NCBI GenBank assembly: GCA_947303625.1
Contig: CAMYYV010000011.1
Coordinates: forward strand, 1 to 41,975
Direction of reading: 5' to 3'
From: an uncultured Bacteroidales bacterium
GTDB lineage: Bacteria > Bacteroidota > Bacteroidia > Bacteroidales > F082
DNA length: 41,975 nt
The translations under genes were made by a program, and so were the position numbers. Of this stretch, positions 33,429-40,442 are shown in pieces; within the stretch, counting starts at the first letter, position 1, and each line of letters starts with the position of its first letter. The notes under the pieces are model-generated. The model did no database searches and had not been told where the DNA came from. It saw nothing but the letters and a program-made list of their open reading frames with translations.

Positions 33429-33495
33429 TTTTTCTGTCAGAAACCAGCGAAATCTGTCTTTTTTTTCGACATTTCGCTGGTTTCTGACAGAAAAA
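33429..33495. repeat. CAGCGAAAT hairpin, copy C, perfect 25-base palindrome
   Basis: Arms 33429-33453 and 33471-33495 are perfectly complementary over 25 bases (outer TTTTTCTGTCAG, inner CCAGCGAAAT), loop of 17 bases with a T8 run. It overlaps the promoter region of ATPase 2. By far the best-conserved copy of the family. Confidence 0.8.
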
Positions 33496-33533
33496 CAAGA
33501 GATGTTATAGAAAAAGAGTCAAGTTGTGGCAGT

Positions 33534-33623
33534 TCGGTTTCCATCGCCATGCTCTTCAATTTCTTCCAGCATTATTCGGCGGAAGTGACAGCGGCATTGA
33601 AAGAGCGGATGGGGGAAGAATGA
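33534..33623 (+). pseudogene. HTH-gene 3' remnant
   Basis: One frame codes for VSIAMLFNFFQHYSAEVTAA and LKERMGEE then TGA, matching the HTH protein end (ISKAMNFNFFQYYSAAFLSAMKERIGEE) at about 60 percent. There is no start or N-terminal part. It is followed, like the remnant at 31757-31905, by a hairpin (copy D). Confidence 0.7.
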
Positions 33624-33630
33624 TTACATT

Positions 33631-33693
33631 TTGTGTCAGGAACCAGTGAAATCTGTCTTCTTTTTCGGGATTTCGCTGGGTTTTGACAGGGAA
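33631..33693. repeat. CAGCGAAAT hairpin, copy D
   Basis: Arms TGTCAGGAACCAGTGAAAT and ATTTCGCTGGGTTTTGACA pair with a few mismatches and G-T wobbles. Confidence 0.65.
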
Positions 33694-33871
33694 TGGAGGA
33701 GAATCCCTACTCCAAGAAATAGAGATTAGGGAACTTACCTTACCCTTCAATTCCATGGTAAAAACAACGATATTTCATGCCAGGCATTTTATTCACCCAT
33801 CATGTCTAAAGCGATTATAACCAAAAAAAAATTATTGGTGTCCGCTAAAACTATAGGGAGGTGAAAAAAAC

Positions 33872-33905
33872 AGGCTGAAAACTCCGAGGAGGTTCCAGCC
33901 TTTTT
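33872..33905 (+). terminator. Hairpin plus T run inside the IS left end
   Basis: AGGCTG...CAGCCT with an inner CTCC/GGAG, then TTTTT. It would block transcription entering the element from outside. Confidence 0.6.
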
Positions 33906-33908
33906 CGT

Positions 33909-33916
33909 TACCTTTG
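33909..33916 (+). promoter_or_regulatory. -7 box for the transposase gene
   Basis: TACCTTTG, 25 bases before the transposase ATG. Confidence 0.5.
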
Positions 33917-33941
33917 TTTCTGCTACAAAACAGGAATAACG

Positions 33942-35177
33942 ATGGGCAAAGGTACGCATTTTATCGGACAGCCGATGTTTGGTCAGCTGATTTCTTTGAT
34001 TGACAAGTCAAAAGTTCTCGGATTCAGCCGCGAGAAGGGCGGGGAGAGGTACGTGAAGCACTTCGACGCATGGCAGCACCTGGTGGTCATGCTCTATGCG
34101 GTCATCAAGCGCTTCGACTCCCTGCGTGAGATCACGGACTCCATGTTCCCCGAGGCTCGCAAGCTGTCGCATCTGGGGATAGGCATGATGCCCAGGCGTT
34201 CGACGCTCTCGGATGCCAACGCCAGGAGGCCCCAAGACGTCTTCGAGTCGACCTACCGCGACTTGTACGCCACCTACAAGGGCGAGCTTTCCTCGGACAG
34301 CCGAAAGCGGCAGGTGCCGAAGTGGCAGGGCCGCCTCCAGATCATAGACTCCACAACCATCACGCTTTTCTCCAACCTGCTTTTCAAGGGCGTGGGGCGG
34401 CATCCGAAAACGGGCAGGAAGAAAGGCGGCATAAAGGTCCACGCCAACATACACGCCAACGAGGGGGTGCCGTCGGACATCCGCTTCACGTCGGCGGCCA
34501 CCAACGACAGCTTCATGCTTGTCCCGTCCAACTATGCGCCGGGGGACATCCTGGCCATCGACAGGGCGTACATCGACTACGCCAAGTTCGAGGAGCTCAC
34601 GAAACGGGGCGTGACCTACGTCACGAAGATGAAGAAAAGCCTCGTGTACACCGTCGAGAGCGACAGGATGTACATGTCCCCGGCGGGACTGATGGAGTAC
34701 AGGGAACAGCATGTGACCTTCACGAAGCATGTCAAGGACGGCGAGGACATAGTCCACCATGCGCGGATTGTCACCTACGTCGACATCAAGAAGACAAGGT
34801 TGAGACTCGTGTCGCTCCTGACCAACGACATGGAGATGGGTGTGGAGGACATTGTGGCGGTTTACCGCAAGAGATGGGAGATAGAGCTGCTGTTCAAACA
34901 GCTCAAGCAGAACTTCCCACTGCGATACTTCTACGGCGAGAGCGCCAACGCCATCAAGATACAGATATGGGTCACGCTGATAGCCAACCTGCTGCTCATG
35001 GTCATACAGAAGCGCATCAAGCGCACGTGGAGCTTCTCCGGACTGGCCACCATGTTCAGGATCATGCTCATGTACTATGTCAACTGCTACACCTTCTTCG
35101 AAGAGCCGGAAAAGGACTGGCTGGCGATACTCAAGACAACGGATCCATCACCCCCAGAGCCGACCCTGTTTGACTGA
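33942..35177 (+). CDS. IS4-family DDE transposase
   Basis: A 411-residue transposase with an N-terminal DUF4372-type domain (about 5-75) and a DDE core: D136 (IIDSTTI), D207 (AIDRAY) and E315. The IS4-group YREK signature is complete and correctly spaced (Y308, R311, E315, K322). No frameshift or internal stop, and terminal repeats are intact, so it may be active. Confidence 0.95.
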   Translation: MGKGTHFIGQPMFGQLISLIDKSKVLGFSREKGGERYVKHFDAWQHLVVMLYAVIKRFDSLREITDSMFPEARKLSHLGIGMMPRRSTLSDANARRPQDVFESTYRDLYATYKGELSSDSRKRQVPKWQGRLQIIDSTTITLFSNLLFKGVGRHPKTGRKKGGIKVHANIHANEGVPSDIRFTSAATNDSFMLVPSNYAPGDILAIDRAYIDYAKFEELTKRGVTYVTKMKKSLVYTVESDRMYMSPAGLMEYREQHVTFTKHVKDGEDIVHHARIVTYVDIKKTRLRLVSLLTNDMEMGVEDIVAVYRKRWEIELLFKQLKQNFPLRYFYGESANAIKIQIWVTLIANLLLMVIQKRIKRTWSFSGLATMFRIMLMYYVNCYTFFEEPEKDWLAILKTTDPSPPEPTLFD

Positions 35178-35283
35178 GGGGAGGGCTTACTTTTCCAAGC
35201 AACCTTCCTCATCGCCTATTTATTGGCTTTCCGAACACGTCATCTAATGCTCTTTTACTTTTAGCGGACAGCAATATATCTAA

Positions 35284-35330
35284 AATGGATAATTCAGGAG
35301 AAAAATGGATGGAATGGATATGGAAAAACG
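35284..35330. repeat. Direct repeat ATGGATAATT..., copy 2
   Basis: AAATGGATAATTCAGGAG followed by AAAATGGATGGAATGGAT; matches 31755-31795. Lies just outside the right end of the IS element. Confidence 0.5.
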
Positions 35331-35392
35331 AAAACCGGGAGAAGAAGCACCTTCCTCTTCCCAATTCAATTAGCAATAGATCTGCATCCCGA

Positions 35393-36118
35393 TCAGTAAC
35401 TGCGGCATGGCATTGAGGGAGGCACCGTGTTCTCCAAAAGCCGATTCACTACCTCCCGTACACTCCTCTTCTTGTCGCATTGCGTCTTCAGATAAGCAGA
35501 CCTTCGTTCCAAATACACCCTCTTGTTCACTTCCAGCATCATGGACTGATAAGTGAACGTGCAAGTTGGTGCCTCGGAATTGCTATACGGATAGTTGATG
35601 CCCACGGAATAGCCGTTGTCCTCGAAGAGGTTCACAACATATTCCAGCAACTCTTTGCCCGGCTTAGACCAATCCTCATTGAACCCGATGCAGATGTCAA
35701 CGTCGCCCATGTCCTCTGGGAATGAATGACAGTCCAGCAGCAGCGCACCCTCGCACAGGTTGTCCCTTAACTTTTGCTGGTGGCTGTCCCACAACTGCAG
35801 TAGCTCCGCCTCATGTCGCTTGGGCACTTGCCGCCTGTAGCCGTCGAAATGTCGATAAATGATGCCTTGCCCAATGTCCTCCATCGGGTCATCCCAAAGT
35901 CGTTCCGCATCCACGATGAATCTCGAAAACGGGAAGCGCACCGTCCTGATGTTGGGATGTCTGAACCCGTGGAAGAGATAGTCCGTGTGCCAGTCGGTCA
36001 GCCGGAACACCACGTCGTTGATGAAACGTTCGTCAATCCGCCATCCGCTCAGCTTGTCGTCATACAAGCCCTCGATGGAGGCATGAGGCTCATTCAATAC
36101 AATTCTGTTGTAGTGCAT
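35393..36118 (-). CDS. N-formylglutamate amidohydrolase-like protein
   Basis: A 241-residue soluble protein of the N-formylglutamate amidohydrolase (FGase) superfamily, zinc-type hydrolases. Motifs include NEPHAS near the start, WRIDERFINDVVFRLTDWHTDY, RFPFSRFIVDAERL and LLLDCHSFPEDM. True FGases act in histidine degradation; no hut genes are nearby, so the substrate is open. The leader is about 100 bases and contains two small hairpins (TACCAC-C-GTGGTA and GTGCC-TTTG-GGCAC). Confidence 0.82.
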   Translation of the reverse strand: MHYNRIVLNEPHASIEGLYDDKLSGWRIDERFINDVVFRLTDWHTDYLFHGFRHPNIRTVRFPFSRFIVDAERLWDDPMEDIGQGIIYRHFDGYRRQVPKRHEAELLQLWDSHQQKLRDNLCEGALLLDCHSFPEDMGDVDICIGFNEDWSKPGKELLEYVVNLFEDNGYSVGINYPYSNSEAPTCTFTYQSMMLEVNKRVYLERRSAYLKTQCDKKRSVREVVNRLLENTVPPSMPCRSY

Positions 36119-36226
36119 AAGTTATCATTTTAGTTAGTTCTTAACTCACATCGTTTTACCACCGTGGTATAACTCGGTACTCGGTTGGTGTGCCTTTGGG
36201 CACTCTTGATGTCTTTATTTCGGCTG

Positions 36227-36234
36227 CAAAGATA
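36227..36234 (-). promoter_or_regulatory. -7 box for the FGase-like gene
   Basis: TATCTTTG on the minus strand, about 108 bases before the ATG. The 36119-36387 gap has nothing else I recognise. Confidence 0.5.
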
Positions 36235-36387
36235 AGCTTTTCTCTGTCTCGCTCATCATTATCTCATGCGCTTCCTCCTTATTTTGTTACCTCAAAAACA
36301 GTTTGTTGAACAACATATTGTTATTCCTTGTATTCGTTGCAAATGCAGTCAATCAACAAGTCGTGCTGGAAAACTGCTTACAGCCCG

Positions 36388-37701
36388 TTAATCTTTCAAA
36401 CACCCAATTGGCACAACAAGCACTCCGTCTTCAGGGCGTTTGTAAGCATAGTCTCCAATGCCTGTCAACACCATCAGAAACGAGGGCTTTTTCATTTTGG
36501 TGGTATCTATTTTGTCCGAAAGCGATTTTAGGTTTGCAGCACCACTGTTGATAAGGTCGGCTCCACCTATCTTGATTTCAATCAGACCGTATGAGCCATT
36601 GCGTAGATGCACCACGGCATCACACTCCAGATTGTTCTTGTCACGGTAATGGTATACTTTCCCGTCAAGCGACTCCGCATAGACTCGCAAATCCCTCACC
36701 GCCAGGGTCTCGAAAATAAGGCCAAAAGTCTCCATGTCGTTAATCAAATCCTTGGGACCCATGCCCAGAGCAGCAGTGGCAATAGACGGGTCGATGAAAT
36801 AACGGGTGTCAGACGTCCTGATGGCCGTCTTACTCCGCAAGTTTGGGTTCCATGCCACCGAGTCTTCGATGACAAATATCTCCTTTAGGGCCTTCACATA
36901 GCTATAGACGGTATTCTCCGACATTTGCTCGTCACCATTCGTCTTGATGTCGGCCAAAATGGTTCCTGCCGTTGCCTGGCTGGCTTGGTTTCGGGCATAC
37001 GATCGCATAATACGCTTGGCCAGCTCCTCATCCCTTTCCACATCATCAACCCTCTTGATATCGTTACTGACAACAGCGTCGAAATAATTGAACGCCTGCG
37101 CCAGTGCGGCTTTTTCGCTCTTTTTCAGCACGGCCTTCGGCCACCCCCCACGACAGGTTAGATATGCGAGCCTTTCAAGGTCAATATGGCTTTCCCCGTC
37201 GATTGAATCCGCATTCTCAAATAGTTTTCCGAGGCTTACCATACCCGTCGAATCTTCCGACTCCCACAAAGTCATCGTACGTAGCTTCAAGCGGGAGATT
37301 CTTCCCGTACCGGAATGGTGGATCTGCTCCTCCTCAATCAGATTCCCATCCGCATCCTTTTTCGGTTTAGGCGGAACGGCAGAGCCAGTAAGGATGAACT
37401 GTCCGTCGTCGTCACGCTTATCCACCTCGTTTCTTACTGCATCCCAAAACTGGGGCGCAATCTGCCATTCGTCAATCAGTCTGGGAGTGGCACCGGCAAG
37501 AAGCCGCGAAATGTTTGTGCGCGCAAGGGCCAAATTCTGGCTAAGCGTATCGGGGTCGGCCATCGACAGAATGCTACCAGCCTGTTGCTTAGCCAAGGTG
37601 GTTTTGCCACAATACTTTGGTCCCTCTATCAAAACCGCCCCCGATGACTCCAACTGGTCGGTAAGCATTTGGTCTGCAATACGTTTTTTGTATTCTTTCA
37701 T
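36388..37701 (-). CDS. AAA_14/DUF4143-type ATPase, cassette 3
   Basis: A 437-residue P-loop ATPase of a family distinct from the other two: Walker A GPKYCGKT at 27-34, Walker B PRLIDEWQ, FILTGSAVPP sensor, a helical middle, and a DUF4143 C-terminus with RYFIDPSIATAALG and the PD-(D/E)XK-like ECDAVVHL...YGLIEIKIG. Function unknown. The start at 37701 is chosen over an upstream in-frame ATG at 37749 because a -7 box lies at 37725-37732. Directly upstream is an array of 23-base tandem repeats. Confidence 0.85.
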   Translation of the reverse strand: MKEYKKRIADQMLTDQLESSGAVLIEGPKYCGKTTLAKQQAGSILSMADPDTLSQNLALARTNISRLLAGATPRLIDEWQIAPQFWDAVRNEVDKRDDDGQFILTGSAVPPKPKKDADGNLIEEEQIHHSGTGRISRLKLRTMTLWESEDSTGMVSLGKLFENADSIDGESHIDLERLAYLTCRGGWPKAVLKKSEKAALAQAFNYFDAVVSNDIKRVDDVERDEELAKRIMRSYARNQASQATAGTILADIKTNGDEQMSENTVYSYVKALKEIFVIEDSVAWNPNLRSKTAIRTSDTRYFIDPSIATAALGMGPKDLINDMETFGLIFETLAVRDLRVYAESLDGKVYHYRDKNNLECDAVVHLRNGSYGLIEIKIGGADLINSGAANLKSLSDKIDTTKMKKPSFLMVLTGIGDYAYKRPEDGVLVVPIGCLKD

Positions 37702-37724
37702 AATTGCGCGTTTTTTTATCGCGG

Positions 37725-37732
37725 CAAAGATA
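37725..37732 (-). promoter_or_regulatory. -7 box for ATPase 3
   Basis: TATCTTTG on the minus strand, 23 bases before the ATG. The repeat array at 37768-37878 lies immediately upstream. Confidence 0.5.
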
Positions 37733-37767
37733 CGACTTTTTTCTGACAATCAACTAATTCAATAAAT

Positions 37768-37878
37768 TTTGATGTGGCAGTTGGCCGATTTTTGGTGTGG
37801 CAGTTGGCCGATTTTTGGTGTGGAAGTTGGCCGATTTTTGGTGTGGCAGTTGGCTGATTTTTGGTGTGGCAGTTGGCC
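37768..37878. repeat. 23-base tandem repeat array upstream of ATPase 3
   Basis: Four full units of GATTTTTGGTGTGGCAGTT plus GGCC (37787-37878) and a partial unit at the left (37768-37786), with one or two substitutions between units. The period is not a multiple of three and no gene covers it, so it is not coding. Confidence 0.8.
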
Positions 37879-37964
37879 TGCAAAATCTTTCCATCCTTTG
37901 ATGTCGTAAACATTACAAAAAAGCATTGTTTTTAGCCAAAACTCTGAATTTTTTAGAGTTTTAA

Positions 37965-38033
37965 GTGTCCATGCCCACAGCATCAATAGTGCTGTCACAG
38001 TCCACGTCGACCCATTGTGGTGTCCACCACTCC
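37965..38033 (-). pseudogene. Remnant of the DxDGDG calcium-repeat gene
   Basis: On the minus strand it codes for GVVDTTM, then, after a one-base shift, VDVDCDSTIDAVGMDT, matching the units of the gene at 29554-31500 (VMDTTMVDVDGDGTIDAVG). A frameshift and two glycine losses show it is dead. It lies just after the next gene's stop. Confidence 0.75.
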
Positions 38034-38050
38034 GTGCATTTCCTGCGCCG

Positions 38051-39799
38051 CTATTGCAGCTTGAAGAACACCGGTATCTGGTAACTCACACGAACAGCCT
38101 TGCCGCGTTGCTTGCCAGGCTTCCACTTGGGCAGTGACTTGATGACGCGCATGGCTTCTTCGTCGCAGCCACCGCCGATGCCACGGAGCAGCTTCACGTT
38201 GGAGACGCTGCCGTCGGGCTCGATGACGAAGCCGACGAACACACGGCCCTGGATACCAGTCTCACGGGCAATCTGAGGATACTTGATGTTATTGGCGATG
38301 TATTCCATCAGTTTAGCCTCACCACCAGGGAAAGAAGGCATCTCTTCCACGATTTGAAAGATTTCACCTTCAAAAACTTCACTTTTTTCTTCCTTAGGTT
38401 GCTCTGCCTTTTGATTGCTGGTGGTTTGTTGGGTTGTGGTTTGAGGAGCAGCGCTTTTGCTGGCTTCTTTGAAAACCTCCGTCGGGGTGAATTGGACATG
38501 TTGCTCATAGACATACCCGACGACACCATTGCAATCGATCTTTTTCCATTCGCCTTCCGTACCTAACAATACGGCACCTTCGGGACCGTTGCGTAGCACT
38601 CCTACGACTTTAGCTTTACTGTTGGGTTCCTGACGGATGTTGACAAAACCGTCGTAGGCATTGGAATAGATTTTCTGGCCTGTGGAAACGGACTGGGCTG
38701 GGGCAGAAGATGACTGGGTAAGGGCGAGACGGAAGCCCCACTTGGGTTGGTATTCATCAGGCTTCTTGCCGGCGCGGAAAGAGACACGGCAGTCCCCTGT
38801 GCGGCTGCACCAGCAACCGCCACGCAGCACGCGGTTCGAGTTGCTGCCACCTTCATGCCTCGGGTTGTTTTCCGAGCCACTATTGTATGTGTACCATTCA
38901 TCACCACACCATTCCCATACGTTGCCGCTCATGTCGTAAAGGCCCAACTCATTTGGCAACTTGCCTTTGACATCCCGTGTTCTGCCGTTGTTGTTGGATA
39001 TCCTGTCCCAATCCCAATTGTCATCGGTGCCGTTTAAGTAATTGTCACCAGAGTTTTTCCAATACCAAGACACATTGTCATTGTCGTTGCTTCCCGAATA
39101 AGTGTAGCCGTTGCTGCGATTGCCGCCACGTGCTGCAAACTCCCACTCGGCCTCGGTAGGCAGACGGAAGTATTGGCCTGTCAGACGATTCAGCTTGGGC
39201 AGAAACTCGTTGACAATGTCGTTATAGCTCACGTTTTCCACGGGCAGGTTGTCGCCTTTGTATCTGCTTGAATTACTGCCCATCACCGCATTCCACAAGG
39301 CTTGTGTAACCTCGGTCTCGCCAATGCAGAAAGAACCGACTTTCACGCTGTGGGCGGGTCGCTCCCATTTGGAATCGGTGTCGTCCCTACCCATCCGGAA
39401 AGTGCCGCCCTCGACTTCCTTCATCACAAAGGAAACACCATTGACGGTGTATTTGTAGCCAGTACCGACCTGCTCAACGCTGTTGCTGATGGCGTTGTCG
39501 TTGTACTGGCTACTGTTGTCGTTCAAGTTGCTGTCGTCTTGGTTGCTACCGGAATTGTGCTCGTCTGGTGTCGCAACGCTTTCAACAGTTTCGGTTGCCA
39601 ATTGGGACTCAGAGGAGTTGTTCCTTACATTATTGAGGGTTAAGATCAACGCGATAATGATACCGATAAGTACGGCGGCTCCAGCGGCAACCAGCACAAT
39701 CCACAAAGGTTTCTTGGAATGCTTGATTTGATAACCGCAAAATTCACAAAACGCGCTGGAGTCGTCAATTTGTCTTTTACAATTTGGGCACTTTTTCAT
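38051..39799 (-). CDS. Multidomain envelope protein: zinc ribbon, TM, FGE-like, SH3, TonB C-terminal domain
   Basis: A 582-residue membrane protein of unknown function. Order: zinc ribbon (CPNC, CEFC; residues 4-21), TM helix 32-55, an Asn/Ser/Asp-rich linker, an FGE-sulfatase domain at about 120-362 (GGTFRMG, GETEVTQALWNAVMG, YFRLPTEAEWEFAARGG, LYDMSGNVWEWC, RVLRGGCW, GFRLAL), an SH3b domain at about 375-438, a Gln/Thr/Lys linker, and a TonB C-terminal domain at about 483-582 (FPGGEAKLMEYI, GRVFVGFVIEPDGSV, SLPKWKPGKQRGK). The zinc ribbon is on the cytoplasmic side and the rest in the periplasm. A cell-envelope sensor or energy-coupling role is inferred. FGE catalytic cysteines are not evident. 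The SH3 is close to that at 28537-29292. Confidence 0.85.
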   Translation of the reverse strand: MKKCPNCKRQIDDSSAFCEFCGYQIKHSKKPLWIVLVAAGAAVLIGIIIALILTLNNVRNNSSESQLATETVESVATPDEHNSGSNQDDSNLNDNSSQYNDNAISNSVEQVGTGYKYTVNGVSFVMKEVEGGTFRMGRDDTDSKWERPAHSVKVGSFCIGETEVTQALWNAVMGSNSSRYKGDNLPVENVSYNDIVNEFLPKLNRLTGQYFRLPTEAEWEFAARGGNRSNGYTYSGSNDNDNVSWYWKNSGDNYLNGTDDNWDWDRISNNNGRTRDVKGKLPNELGLYDMSGNVWEWCGDEWYTYNSGSENNPRHEGGSNSNRVLRGGCWCSRTGDCRVSFRAGKKPDEYQPKWGFRLALTQSSSAPAQSVSTGQKIYSNAYDGFVNIRQEPNSKAKVVGVLRNGPEGAVLLGTEGEWKKIDCNGVVGYVYEQHVQFTPTEVFKEASKSAAPQTTTQQTTSNQKAEQPKEEKSEVFEGEIFQIVEEMPSFPGGEAKLMEYIANNIKYPQIARETGIQGRVFVGFVIEPDGSVSNVKLLRGIGGGCDEEAMRVIKSLPKWKPGKQRGKAVRVSYQIPVFFKLQ

Positions 39800-39833
39800 A
39801 ATTGGTTTGGTTGGTTATGCCATTATTACGATG

Positions 39834-39841
39834 CAAAAATA
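39834..39841 (-). promoter_or_regulatory. -7 box for the multidomain envelope gene
   Basis: TATTTTTG on the minus strand, 34 bases before the ATG. Confidence 0.45.
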
Positions 39842-39906
39842 ATAAAATGTATCCTATAAACCACTTGAGAACAGAGTTTTTGAGCAGATTCTTGGGTTAT
39901 TTGTTC

Positions 39907-40362
39907 TCATAACACCGCTAAATACTCCAATAGCCCTTTGCACCCCTCCAACACATCCACCCAAGTGGCCTCGAAGTCGCCTGTATACCAGGGGTCGGCG
40001 ACATCACCGGGACGATGGGTATAATCCATCAACAGGCTGATTTTGTGTTCAGTATCCTCTCCGAACATCCGCTTCAGGTTGCGGAGGTTATTACGGTCCA
40101 TGGCGATGATATGGTTGTAATAGGTGTAGTCCTGCCGTGTCATTTGTCGGGCGGTCTTGCCCTCGCAGCCGATGCCGTGTTCGGCCAATTTGCGCCGCGC
40201 TGGCGGATAGACAGGATTGCCAATCTCTTCGGTGGAAGTGGCGGCCGAGGCGATTTCGAACTGTTCGCTCAAACCCGCTTCTTCGACGAGATGTTTCATC
40301 ACAAACTCGGCCATGGGACTGCGGCAGATGTTGCCGTGACAGATGAAGAGAAGTTTTATCAT
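39907..40362 (-). CDS. Low-molecular-weight protein tyrosine phosphatase
   Basis: A 151-residue LMW-PTP. The catalytic loop CHGNICRS is at the start (C8 nucleophile, R14; CxxxxxR) and the general acid motif DPWY is at 123-126. In bacteria these enzymes often regulate polysaccharide export or act on phosphotyrosine proteins; a kinase partner of tyrosine type is not visible here. It is on the same strand as tcdA, separated by a palindromic repeat. Confidence 0.93.
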   Translation of the reverse strand: MIKLLFICHGNICRSPMAEFVMKHLVEEAGLSEQFEIASAATSTEEIGNPVYPPARRKLAEHGIGCEGKTARQMTRQDYTYYNHIIAMDRNNLRNLKRMFGEDTEHKISLLMDYTHRPGDVADPWYTGDFEATWVDVLEGCKGLLEYLAVL

Positions 40363-40378
40363 GTTGAAATGTTATTTT

Positions 40379-40442
40379 GACACGGGACTTCGGGACGCGG
40401 GACACGGGACGTCTCGTGTCTCGCAGTCTCGCGTCTCGTGTC
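40379..40442. repeat. Palindromic intergenic repeat, GGGAC/GAGAC family
   Basis: CACGGGACTTCGGGACGCGGG on the left with CTCGTGTCTCGCAGTCTCG on the right. Fourth copy of the family at 113-206; fills the gap between the phosphatase and tcdA. Confidence 0.55.

Larger units (their letters stand above)
33839..35270 (+). mobile_element. IS4-family insertion sequence, complete
   Basis: About 1432 bases with terminal inverted repeats TGTCCGCTAAAA at 33839-33850 and its complement TTTTAGCGGACA at 35259-35270. It contains one intact transposase and a terminator-like hairpin before its own promoter. The flanking bases on the two sides do not match, so no target-site duplication is visible. Gene codon use (many AGG, CGC, GGC) and high GC differ from the AT-rich neighbours, so it is a recent arrival. 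Confidence 0.9.

Noticed and set aside
26552-37701. Classic restriction-modification or known defence island
   Set aside because: No methyltransferase, specificity subunit, Cas, Argonaute, retron or known toxin genes are present; only ATPases with predicted nuclease-like ends.
37768-37878. CRISPR array
   Set aside because: The 23-base units follow each other directly with no spacers, and no cas genes are nearby.
37716-37998. Short minus-strand frames rich in HQKSANCHTKN over the 23-base array
   Set aside because: They only translate the tandem repeat in successive frames; a 23-base period shifts frame each unit.
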